Assembly (NCBI GenBank): GCA_036939755.1
Contig: JALLAZ010001030.1
Location: forward strand, 1-10,664
Length of the DNA: 10,664 nt
DNA from: Stephanodiscus triporus
Lineage: Eukaryota; Bacillariophyta; Thalassiosirophyceae; Thalassiosirales; Thalassiosiraceae
Direction: 5' to 3'
The position numbers and the translations under genes are program-made. Under the pieces are notes generated by a model. The model did no database searches. It worked only from the letters and a program-made list of their open reading frames with translations, and was not told the DNA's origin. How positions within the stretch are numbered: position 1 is the first letter of the stretch; each line of letters starts with the position of its first letter. Below are positions 1 through 7,412 of the stretch, one piece after another.

Positions 1-1598
1 TCACCTTCCAGTTCCCTGATGTCGAGATACGGCATGCCGCGGGAGTTGTTCCTCACCACGACATCGCCTTGGTCCGTATGAATAACGAACTTGCCTGCGT
101 TCTTGCCCCTCGATGAATGGTAGGAGATGGGCCAAATCGTCTCGAGTACCTTCAGGGGTACGACACTTGCCACCCCGCACTCGTTCAGCCACATCTGCTT
201 GATGTTGCCGAGATTTCCGGCACGATCCATGATCATCGATCCGGAGTTGGTGTGCCCTCGCAGGGCAGTTCTCTGCTTCTTGATATTCTCAAGGATCTCT
301 TCGTATGGCGTGCTCGGGTAGCTCGCACAGGTGTCGATGAGCAGGTGCCATCTGTTTAGGAGGGCTCCACATCCTTTGCGGCCGTCCTCCTCGTGCTTGG
401 CACCTTCGCAAGGGGATTGGATGAGCGCGCACCCCTCGTCGGTCCCTTCGATCTCGATGTCCTCCTCCACCGAGTCGATGGCGAAGTTCTGGACGCCGTC
501 GTCCACTCCTGCGACTTGTAGCTCTGGGCAATCGCTGCGGAAGTGCCCCTTCTTCTGGCAGTGGTAGCACGTCACTTTGGTTACGTCGACGGCCTTCCCT
601 TCTTGGATGAAGGCCACGCCCTCCTGATTCTCGTGCACCCTTTGGGCTCTGGGAGGTACCTTGTACTCGTTTAGGAGTCGCTTCACTTCGACCATCGTCT
701 TGGGATAGTCATCTTTTCCCAAGGACATGTTGTTGGACAGGTCATCCTTCAGCTTGTGGTACCTTCCATTGTCGGCTCCTCGGAGCAGCATGGTGGCCTT
801 ATACTCTTCGCTACACGTTGCGTATGCGATCTCGAGTTCGTCCGGCGACGGGTTGTCTACGTCGGCGACTCCGACCGCGGCGAGCGCGGCCTTAACCAGG
901 GCTGGTTCCCGTCCGTACGATCCTCCGAATGTCTCGACGACGCCGACGAGAGCAGTGAAGAACTCGACGTACTCCGTCGTCGTCATTTCCGCTCCTTGGT
1001 AGAACATCGACACTCGATGCTTCGCGCTCTCAAGCGCCACGGTCGTCTGTTGGTTGTCGGTGACGTTGCAGCAGTATCCTTGGATGATCTTCAGGAGTTT
1101 TACGACGTCCAAATCTCGCGAGGCCTCCGCGAACTTGTCCGATCCCTTGACCTTGATCGTCAGCGTCGGGGAGCACTGTCCCAGCACCAGGGCGTACGCT
1201 TTCTTGACGTTCTCAGCGAGTATCCTCTGCTCCTTGACTTGGACGTTCACGGTCTGTTGCCATAGGTGGATCTGCCGTTGATCCGGCGCGCCCCCTGCTC
1301 CAGCGCCAGTGGGGTAGTTGTCTACATCGATGACAACGAGCTCCAGGTCCCTGATCGACTTGGCTATGCTCGAGCCATTCGTGTAGGTGGACTGTATGTG
1401 TAACGCTAGCCCGTCTACGGACTGCTGGTACTTCGCTGCATATTTTGCGTGTCCTACATCGAACGTGAGAGTCTCAACGCCAGGATTGGTAGACACGAAT
1501 TCTCTCTTGTTCGTCGTGGTCCTATTGGACTGTCTTCGGAACGTTTTCTTCCCTGCCTGTTGGCCTTCTACTTTAGGTTTCCCTTCGACGGAGGACAT
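1..1598 (-). CDS. Copia-type Gag-Pol polyprotein, N-terminal 532 residues (partial at window edge)
   Basis: The frame starts at the ATG at 1598-1596, 18 codons after an in-frame stop at 1643-1641, and stays open to position 3. Residues ~1-340 are Gag: a basic N-terminus, then a mostly helical region. A perfect CX2CX4HX4C zinc knuckle (CYHCQKKGHFRSDC, residues 344-357, bases 569-528) would bind the element RNA. An acidic stretch follows, then the protease-like segment with the motif LIDTCASYPSTPY; its Asp is residue 422 (bases 335-333). The last part visible (GMPYLDIRELEG) precedes the integrase in related diatom polyproteins as I remember them. Expected role: virus-like particle formation and polyprotein processing in the cytoplasm. 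Odd point: the protease motif reads D-T-C rather than D-T/S-G. Gag and Pol share one frame over the visible part, with no frameshift between knuckle and protease. Confidence 0.88.
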   Translation of the reverse strand, partial: MSSVEGKPKVEGQQAGKKTFRRQSNRTTTNKREFVSTNPGVETLTFDVGHAKYAAKYQQSVDGLALHIQSTYTNGSSIAKSIRDLELVVIDVDNYPTGAGAGGAPDQRQIHLWQQTVNVQVKEQRILAENVKKAYALVLGQCSPTLTIKVKGSDKFAEASRDLDVVKLLKIIQGYCCNVTDNQQTTVALESAKHRVSMFYQGAEMTTTEYVEFFTALVGVVETFGGSYGREPALVKAALAAVGVADVDNPSPDELEIAYATCSEEYKATMLLRGADNGRYHKLKDDLSNNMSLGKDDYPKTMVEVKRLLNEYKVPPRAQRVHENQEGVAFIQEGKAVDVTKVTCYHCQKKGHFRSDCPELQVAGVDDGVQNFAIDSVEEDIEIEGTDEGCALIQSPCEGAKHEEDGRKGCGALLNRWHLLIDTCASYPSTPYEEILENIKKQRTALRGHTNSGSMIMDRAGNLGNIKQMWLNECGVASVVPLKVLETIWPISYHSSRGKNAGKFVIHTDQGDVVVRNNSRGMPYLDIRELEG

Positions 1599-1644
1599 GT
1601 TTTCTTGTTTCTTCTGGTCAGCCCTCCACAGGTGACTTCGCTAA

Positions 1645-1757
1645 CACTTTTAATTATTAATGTTGATGCAACAGGTTATTCCAACCCGCTGCTCGAGGGA
1701 TGGCAATCGATCGTGCTCGTGTATAACTTAGTAAACGAAGATTAATAATTAAAAGTG
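1645..1757. repeat. 17-bp perfect inverted repeat joining LTR and leader
   Basis: CACTTTTAATTATTAAT at 1645-1661 is the exact reverse complement of 1741-1757, with a 79-bp spacer. The right arm lies inside the LTR. The left arm covers the last LTR base and the first 16 bases of the leader, where a primer binding site would be expected. In the element RNA this could form an AU-rich stem bringing the LTR end and the reverse-transcription start region together. It could also be a separate small fold-back element, but no target duplication flanks it. Confidence 0.75.
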
Positions 1758-1935
1758 AGAGGCTCTAACGAAGGCCTTCTCCCATGCCACCTCTAGGCTC
1801 TTGCCAACTAATCGGAGGTTACGATATATGTTCGGGCTCCAGGGGCGCCCATCAACTATTTTGATTGGTGCTCGCGACTCGCCTTCCGACGGTCTGTCAG
1901 CGGTCAGGTTTACATGTTTTTGATCTCCTCCAACA
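1661..1935 (-). repeat. Long terminal repeat (5' LTR of the copia-type element), 275 bp
   Basis: On the minus strand the segment starts TGTTGGAGGAG (from 1935) and ends GCATCAACA (at 1661). This gives the TG...CA ends with a 5-bp terminal inverted repeat (TGTTG/CAACA) expected of Ty1/copia LTRs. It sits between the gag leader and the point where agmatine deiminase similarity starts, which fixes both edges independently. A weak TATA-like ATATAT lies near 1823-1829 and could belong to the element promoter. The second LTR is outside the window, so identity between the two copies cannot be checked here. If the edges are right, the target-site duplication should be AAGCC (1936-1940), repeated just beyond the far LTR. 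Confidence 0.8.
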
Positions 1936-3008
1936 AAGCCGTGTACGACCTGATATCCGTCATCGTCCGATACCAAATGGTAAAGCTCCTCGTTAGGGCG
2001 GAGGATCTATTCGATGCGAGACGGCGCCTGCCCATCGAGTGGAATGTGATCCCGGTGTGCGCCTCGTATGACGATATTTGGGTGAGGGACACTGGCCCAA
2101 CATTCATGAGGAGTGGCAATGGCGGCCACGGCGGTCTGATGGCTGTACATTGGAAATTCAACGGATGGGGCTCCAAGCACCCTCACGTTGAGAGGGACCA
2201 AACGGTCGGCGGGCAGATCGCGTCCCTAGCCGACGACGGCGGCGGCGCGGTATCGGTCGTTCGCTGTCCCCATGTCCTCGAGGGAGGGAGCTTTCACACC
2301 GACGGTAACGGGACGTTCATCACCACAGAAGAATGCCTCCTCCATCCCAACCGCTGCACAAATGTCGAAACTGGTGGAGGTGGAGACGAACATGGACACA
2401 GAGATGAAGATGGGATTAGTTTCATTTCCATTGGCTGTGATGGGAGTGGGAAAGGATGGTCCAAGGAGGAGATGACTCTGTTGTTCGAAAAGTACCTCAA
2501 CGCCAAGAAGGTGATTTGGCTTCCATACGGGGTGGAGGGGGACGACGACACCGATGGCCACGTAGACAACCTCGTCGCATTCATCGCTCCGCACAAGGTG
2601 GTGATGACGATGCCCAGCGAGGAGTGCCATCCTCAATATGCAAAGTCATTGAAAGCAAAGGAGATTCTGGAAAACAGCTCCGATGCCGAGGGCAATCCAT
2701 TGCAGGTTATTTGCCTGCCCCATCCCACCGGGTCGCGCATGGTCGTCTCGGAGGACGATGTCGCGCATCTGAAGTGCGGTGCAAATGAGAGGAAAGTTGG
2801 CACGATGATGGCGGGGAGTTACGTCAATTTTTATATCGGAAACGGCTTTGTCGCGATGCCAAAGTATGGCTGCCCCGAGGACGGGCTGGCACAAGAAATA
2901 CTGCAAAATCACCTAGCGGATCGAAAAGTAATTGCGGTGGACACGCGTTCGATATTGCTCGGCGGGGGCAACATCCACTGCATAACGCAACAGGAACCCG
3001 TGGGATGA
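1936..3008 (+). CDS. AIH: Agmatine deiminase (agmatine iminohydrolase), 5' end cut off by the copia LTR
   Basis: The enzyme hydrolyses agmatine to N-carbamoylputrescine and ammonia, a step of putrescine and polyamine synthesis. Counting residues from an ATG at 1914, the visible family motifs are WVRDTGPT (56-63), WKFNGWG (80-86), EGGSFHTDG (123-131), TTEECLLHPNR (137-147), DGHVDN (214-219, catalytic His216) and GGGNIHCITQQEP (350-362, nucleophile Cys356). The C-terminus is complete, ending at TGA 3006-3008. Family similarity starts at about KAVYDLI, exactly at the LTR edge. The ~40-45 residues that normally precede it (with the conserved PAEW and WP.R..NWR-type motifs) are absent. The frame is open upstream to 1812, but that part is LTR sequence. 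A 27-34-residue Gly/Asp/His-rich insert after LLHPNRC is unusual. A possible poly(A) signal AATAAA lies at 3122-3127. The identification is secure; whether this copy still makes enzyme is doubtful. Confidence 0.92.
2374..2454 (+). other. Possible in-frame 81-nt intron (exitron) or lineage-specific insert in agmatine deiminase
   Basis: This stretch encodes a Gly/Asp/His-rich segment not usual between the LLHPNR motif and the following helix. It begins with GTGGAG, ends with AAAG, is a multiple of three and contains no stop. Removing it would join VETG to WSKEEM in frame, closer to the family's length here. Its composition matches the surrounding exon and no polypyrimidine tract precedes the AG, so a retained insert is equally likely. 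Confidence 0.25.
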
Positions 3009-3714
3009 ATGACATTGGAGATACCTAATGGTGATGCAGTTGAAGCGATGGTTGGTTGAAATAGAAAGCGTGAGAAATTCGCTCGCACAGGTACCCTCCT
3101 CTTAGACAAAAAAAACAAGCAAATAAATCGTAATTGTCTGAGAGCTCATGAACAGTGCAGCTCGGATTTTGAGGCAAGATCCTCACAAAAAAATCCAAGG
3201 ACACCGCATACTACATCAAGTCAATTCAGGCTTCGTCTGACGACGCTAGCAATAGAGGATTATTAGCATTCATACTGTGAACCAGCGTTGCGGCCTCGGC
3301 AAAAATTGCTTATTGAAAAACGTTGAAAGAAAAGCGATAAAGCGCGATGTTTCCTTTAAGAATGCGCAGGGAATGTCTCATCAACATGGTATTATGTCAC
3401 GTTGATGATGATCAAGGAAACTGAGCACAATCGTCAACGGGCTTGTGGCCGAACTAAAGTCGTCAGAATCGTGCCCAGGAACTGTATCTCGCTGAGAAAC
3501 ATGATGGCATTTCTAATCAAAACATGATAATTCTTAGAAACATACATCAGACAACTTACTATATGTGCAAGAAAGAACATCATTGTACCATTGTTCCTAC
3601 GAGGTGGCACCGCAAGCTGGGATAATAGTTTTTGATGCCACTCCCCTACTAATTTCTTGTCTCTTCTTAAATCCGACATAATCAACATTGAATATTAGTA
3701 TGCAATCGTAGCTT
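3009..3714. other. Intergenic AT-rich stretch, no supported gene
   Basis: After the agmatine deiminase stop there is a likely 3' UTR with AATAAA at 3122-3127. A minus-strand open frame covers 3434-3688 (84 codons, internal hydrophobic stretch), but its apparent start is not at a convincing position and I recognise no family. It may be the tail of the minus-strand remnants to its right. Nothing else was seen. Confidence 0.4.
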
Positions 3715-4238
3715 TCATTCAATGGAGCAGGTTAGCCATGATTCTCTGACGGACTTCTTGTCGCTGGATAATGCCAATTTCTCCACAACGATGTTCGGTA
3801 TGACACATTTTTGTTTGCACTCATCCGTTTCGACACTATCCTTTTCTATACAAATGCTTGCATTAAGACGCTGCTCTTCCCTTATCAATCTCCTCTTGAC
3901 CTTCTTCCGTTGAGGCACAATTGACCCAGCATATTTCTCGTTGAGAACATAACTATCTTCAATCCTCGAATCGGTCAAACGGTAGAAAAAAGGATGAAAT
4001 AATCCATCGAGGTCGAAATTGTTTTGAATCCACCAACCAAAGCACTCCTGCCCTGCATGCTGCTGGAGATGAACGTCGCAAAATCATTCTTGTTTCCCAC
4101 AGCCATGACACCATCAAGATTCTTTCGTATGAACTCGTCGCAAAAGCTCATGAGTGGACGGCAGTTTAGGCGCAGTGAGACAGTAGCTATCGGGAGGACA
4201 TTGGACAGGTCGACGTTGCTTGAAATCTCTACCGCATT
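3715..4238 (-). pseudogene. Minus-strand coding remnants in two frames, possibly a heat-shock-factor-like DNA-binding domain
   Basis: Two minus-strand frames read like protein and overlap. Frame one (4238-3975) contains DEFIRKNL and, 10 residues after that L, NDFATF. Frame two (4083-3715) contains CFGWWIQNN, then DGLFHPFFYR, then a lysine/arginine-rich tail and an acidic stretch. HSF DNA-binding domains have the order F..K.LP, then NF.SF..QL, then GF, then G.[FY]HP.F.R. The pieces appear in that order but need a change of frame near 4050-4060, and neither frame has a clear ATG. This could be a decayed gene, a gene with an intron I cannot place, or chance resemblance. Recognition is weak; coding character is moderate. 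Confidence 0.28.
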
Positions 4239-4531
4239 TCATTCCTGGAGCGACAACAGCTTTTGTTGGTATCTATCATCGACATCGCACGTTGATAAAT
4301 CAAAACACATCGCGAAGCAGCGCAAATCATGACTGGGCTTTGCTTGACGAGAGAATAAATATTAGAGAAGAGTATGTCGATGACAGGCACTGATTCACGT
4401 TTACATTTAAAGTTCCAAGACAAATTTCTGAATGAACTCCCCTAGATAAACATTCAGACAAAGACCTTCTCTTTTATTCTTCTGAGGCTTTGTCTTCGGC
4501 ATGCCCCTAGAACATCCCACTGAGTAAGATA

Positions 4532-4894
4532 TCATGCTTGTGGTGCGTCCTTGGGGTCTTGCTTGAGAGAACTTGCAGGAAGCTTTGTCGGAATAAGATT
4601 TGATGAAGTGATATTGTTTCCCTCAAGAAAAATGCAGTTTCTGCCATTGCAGGTATTGATCTTTATGTTGGAAGGAGCCGATGTTTTGGCGCCGTTATCT
4701 CCCGATGCATGACGTTTCTTGTTAGGACGACTCTTGGTGTAAATCTTGCTCAGACGTCGTTTATTCATTTCGAAGCTATCGTTAAAGCCAGGATCATAGT
4801 CCAATGTAGATTCGTTGTGGTTCCAGCTGACAATCTCTTGTCCATCCTCGTCCAATAAAAGACGCATAAGCTCTGAAAAGGCAAGGTAATCCAT
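4532..4894 (-). CDS. Hypothetical protein, 120 residues, or an exon of a larger minus-strand gene
   Basis: An ATG at 4894-4892 opens 120 codons to TGA at 4534-4532. The N-terminal part reads FSELMRLLLDEDGQEIVSW, which loosely fits the opening helix of HSF-type DNA-binding domains (F..KLM.LL.....I.SW). A basic segment rich in K, R and N follows (residues ~43-63), then a low-complexity Asn/Ser/Pro tail. The sequence CCTTGCCTTTTCAG just after the ATG is a good 3' splice site, so the first codons could be intronic and the true exon could begin near 4877. No transmembrane segment or signal peptide is visible. Together with the remnants at 3715-4238 it may be one broken or spliced gene. Function is not assigned. 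Confidence 0.35.
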   Translation of the reverse strand: MDYLAFSELMRLLLDEDGQEIVSWNHNESTLDYDPGFNDSFEMNKRRLSKIYTKSRPNKKRHASGDNGAKTSAPSNIKINTCNGRNCIFLEGNNITSSNLIPTKLPASSLKQDPKDAPQA

Positions 4895-4981
4895 CTTTCT
4901 TGAGTTATGTTCTTGATCTGCTTCCAGGTAGGTTGAGATGGAGTTGACAGATTATGTCCTCCACTTGTGAGTGAGAGCATC

Positions 4982-5016
4982 TATCTTTGGAATGAAAATG
5001 AAATATCTTTGGAATG
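4982..5016 (+). repeat. 13-bp direct repeat
   Basis: TATCTTTGGAATG occurs at 4982-4994 and again at 5004-5016, 22 bp apart, just upstream of the minus-strand frame. Only two copies are present; it is a likely local duplication. Confidence 0.6.
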
Positions 5017-5249
5017 TACTATTTTATGTTGGAGAGTCGTTGGTGTCTCTTGGATATGAATAAGTATGTCTAGTGGAAATGACTACTCCGCATCATCTTT
5101 ACTTTACATATCGTACGTGTTTGATGTAATCCGAAGGACTGGATAGAATGGATTCGATGCAATGTGGTGTGTCTAGACCAGACAGATGTGTCTCTCAATC
5201 TCTCCCTAAAACGCCATTGCCACTTGTCATTCTCCACGTACACTCCAAT

Positions 5250-5495
5250 TTTTTGAGTTCGAATTTTTGAGTTCGCTGTCTCAAGGCTCATCTTTTTGAG
5301 TTCCCTGTGACAGTCAGACCTGGATAATACCGTTGCCACCACCACTCGCCATCCATTTTTTTGAGTTCGCTGCCTCTTTGATTGTCACTGGTCATTCTCA
5401 TCTCACAGTATGTGGCTGGTCCATTTTTCTGAACCGCTGTTACAGACTCCAGGTTCATTTTTTTGAGTTCGCTGTGACTGTCACACCTAGATAAA
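5250..5495 (+). repeat. Irregular array of a TTTTGAGTTC-containing repeat upstream of the coiled-coil gene
   Basis: TTTTGAGTTC occurs at 5251-5260, 5265-5274, 5294-5303, 5358-5367 and 5461-5470, with a degenerate copy near 5424-5437. The most complete units are ~35-40 bp: a T run, GAGTTCGCT, TGTGACNGTCA and ACCTRGATAA. They are seen at about 5292-5327 and 5457-5495. The last unit contains a 13-bp palindrome, TGTGACTGTCACA (5473-5485). Translated on the minus strand, the units give a recurring ELKKM, but the frames differ and no gene is supported there. The array lies 125-370 bp upstream of the ATG at 5621, so it may contain promoter elements. Confidence 0.65.
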
Positions 5496-5620
5496 AATAG
5501 ATATGTCTTCTCATTCATTGCCAACATTAGATAGAGAGAAATATTTTTTTGTGTATGTTGTACCCTGTTGTACCCTACTATTTTGTTTCTGTGGCAAAAA
5601 ATAAAGGCGCCGGATAAACG

Positions 5621-6355
5621 ATGGAAACCGCCGCAGCTGCCGCAGACATTCTGGACATGGACATTGGGCTCGACGGACGCCATACACCCCATTCCACCAT
5701 TAGTCAAGAGACAAGAGGCCACTTCTCAACCTCTTCCAACCATGTGGCGATCAACTCCGACAGCGATAGCCAATGTGACCAAAAACGAAAGTTCAAAGAA
5801 GCAGTCCAGTGCCTTGTTGAATGTGATGCCATCATCGGTGAAATTACAGAACGCCTCATATCGAAGGATGAGCAGATTGTCGAACTAGAAATGAAAATTG
5901 TTGACATGTCATTTGAGCTGGCATCATTGAAAGCGTTCGCGGATGAGCATCGATCCAAAAGGAGGTCCTCTTTTGTTAGCGATACAGACACTAATCCGTC
6001 GTCTTCGCTCCATTCTGAAGCCGCTGATATCTGCGGAGGCGACAGTGCCAGGTCACCTCTTCAAGTCACTTCGACTCGCAGGCACTCACTTCCTGCTTCT
6101 GGGATACAAGCCTACCATCAGGAACGGCGCAAGTGGTCCAGCTCGCTGGGATCTATGAAGTGCGAAAAATTATGCGTCATGGATGATAATTTTGGAACGC
6201 TCGATGAATCTGAATCGTCCATGAGTAAATTGTCCACCAATATTGCACAGTTCTTTCGCAAGACGAAGGAAGACTTGGCCATGGAGCAGACGGATCGTCG
6301 TCCTCCCCGCAAGAAAAGGGTCGAGCAGCAATCAGGGCTGCCAGTGAGGGAATAA
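5621..6355 (+). CDS. Coiled-coil protein with basic C-terminal cluster, 244 residues, function unknown
   Basis: This is a single uninterrupted frame. The ATG is fixed by an in-frame TAA only 4 to 6 bases upstream (5615-5617), and the context AACGATGG is good for eukaryotic initiation. An alanine-rich N-terminus is followed by a Ser/Asp-rich part. Residues ~55-112 form a strong coiled-coil candidate with regularly spaced I, L and V and alternating charges. Two R-R-x-S sites (RRSS at 114-117, RRHS at 153-156) resemble basophilic-kinase or 14-3-3 sites. RRPPRKKRV (226-234) looks like a nuclear localisation signal. There is no signal peptide or membrane segment. I recognise no family. The features would suit a dimerising nuclear or cytoskeletal regulator, but that is inference. 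The gene is clearly less GC-rich than the HPRT and beta-rich genes to its right. Confidence 0.72.
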   Translation: METAAAAADILDMDIGLDGRHTPHSTISQETRGHFSTSSNHVAINSDSDSQCDQKRKFKEAVQCLVECDAIIGEITERLISKDEQIVELEMKIVDMSFELASLKAFADEHRSKRRSSFVSDTDTNPSSSLHSEAADICGGDSARSPLQVTSTRRHSLPASGIQAYHQERRKWSSSLGSMKCEKLCVMDDNFGTLDESESSMSKLSTNIAQFFRKTKEDLAMEQTDRRPPRKKRVEQQSGLPVRE

Positions 6356-6548
6356 TTTGTAGATATATTCGCTGAACACGGCTGAGGGGGGAAACACAAC
6401 GTCAAGCAGATTATAGGTTATCAGGGTGCGGTGATTTGCTCTCCATGTTGATGGGCTTCTTTGGAGCATTTTGTCTCAGACTCTTGTGGCTGGGAAAAGT
6501 GGCAGTCATATCCCACCAAAACCTGTCGTGTTCAGCCTTGTCAGTGCA

Positions 6549-6610
6549 GCCATTTCTTTGCCATTACCATACTGTAGTGTCGGTCGCCATTTCTTTAGCA
6601 CTACTGTATG
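6549..6610. repeat. Partial tandem duplication with imperfect hairpin
   Basis: GCCATTTCTTT is repeated at 6549-6559 and 6586-6596 (37-bp period). CATACTGTAGTG (6568-6579) is an inverted partner of CACTACTGTATG (6599-6610) with one mismatch, leaving a 19-base loop. It lies ~200 bp after the coiled-coil gene stop and could sit in its 3' UTR. Confidence 0.5.
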
Positions 6611-7380
6611 TCTGCAAAAGGTTTTAGAGGTTGTTATTTTCATTATCTTGTGACTAGTCCCAGCGAAGCCTGATCGCTTTTCTCTGAGAGAGCAGGATAC
6701 GGCTCCATGCATAAAAATAAAATTCATAATCGACTTCACTTAAAAGTATACAATGCTTCAACATGAAGGGTCATCATCAATTATACCCTCCCACTTTGAA
6801 AGTCGGCCATGACCTGCATCTGATGGTCGAGAATGACTCCTGACGGTGGGCGGAGGGCTTGCTGCCGACCTTTGTCGCTAGAGAAGAGAGCGTCGAAAGC
6901 TAATGAAGCTAATGAAGAACATCCATCACAACAGCAATGCTAAACGGGTGCATCGGGGACCTGCCACTCGACGAGGGCAACATCCCCTGTGAGCACGTTT
7001 TTTCAATCCCGGCCTATTGGTCAGTTGTTATCGAGAGCCATACTAGGTATGTATGCATGTCTAAATGTCCTGGCGTACAAATGCACGATTAAGGAATATT
7101 ATTTGCAAAATTTTGAAGACGAAGGAACCCCTTTACTTGCAACCGTCCCACGCGATTGGAATGCACGTGCATGATATTGCAAGTGCACAAGTCCGGCTAA
7201 GAACGAAGAACAAAATTGGTAATCATGGTGGCGTCCTTCTCCTCCCATCCAACCTGCAACAATACCCTCTATTGACATGCTTGGTCAAATTCATCCGCTT
7301 GTTGCGCCGCTCTTCCGGCCGGCCATCTTTCGAGCGGGAGCAAGGTGCGACTGCAGGTGGCAGGGGTCCCGGGCGGCGCT

Positions 7381-7393
7381 CCCCCCCCCCCCC
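7381..7393 (+). repeat. Homopolymer run of 13 C
   Basis: An uninterrupted C13 lies 20 bp beyond the HPRT stop codon, so it is G13 in the 3' UTR of the HPRT transcript. It is prone to length error in sequencing. Confidence 0.9.
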
Positions 7394-7412
7394 AACTCCA
7401 CGCCCTCGGTCG

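Larger units (their letters stand above)
1..1935 (-). mobile_element. Ty1/copia-type LTR retrotransposon, 5' part (LTR, leader, start of gag-pol)
   Basis: Read on the minus strand, the order is LTR (1935 to 1661), a 62-bp leader, then a long gag-pol frame from 1598 to the left edge. The LTR opens with TGTTGGA and closes with CAACA, the usual copia-type ends. The frame holds a CCHC zinc knuckle and then protease-region wording typical of diatom copia polyproteins. Integrase, reverse transcriptase, RNase H and the second LTR should lie left of the window. The frame has no stop in 532 codons, which suggests a young or recently active copy. The right-hand outer edge abuts agmatine deiminase coding sequence, so this appears to be an insertion into that gene. 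No tRNA-Met-type primer binding site of the common plant/insect form is visible after the LTR. Confidence 0.87.
6356..7412. other. Intergenic region, no supported gene
   Basis: About 1 kb separates the coiled-coil gene from the 3' end of HPRT. Short open frames exist on both strands, but none has recognisable motifs or a strong start. A GTG-starting frame at 6989-7174 has a plausible composition but no support. Visible small structures are the duplicated segment near 6549-6610, a 2x GCTAATGAA duplication near 6902-6919, and the C run at 7381-7393. Confidence 0.5.

Noticed and set aside
756..1265. 169-codon plus-strand open frame
   Set aside because: It is exactly antisense to gag codons and exists because of the GC-rich gag codon use; no independent motif.
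1645..1757. A 113-bp MITE with 17-bp terminal inverted repeats
   Set aside because: No target-site duplication flanks it and one arm straddles the LTR end, so a leader/LTR stem explains it better.
1749..1976. 75-codon minus-strand open frame
   Set aside because: It lies almost wholly inside the LTR and crosses its outer edge into agmatine deiminase; chance frame.
2226..2636. 136-codon minus-strand open frame
   Set aside because: Antisense shadow of agmatine deiminase, whose plus-strand motifs are unambiguous.
5070..5722. Minus-strand protein with ELKKM repeats
   Set aside because: The ELKKM strings come from the nucleotide repeat read in different frames; the frames are short and overlap the coiled-coil gene start.
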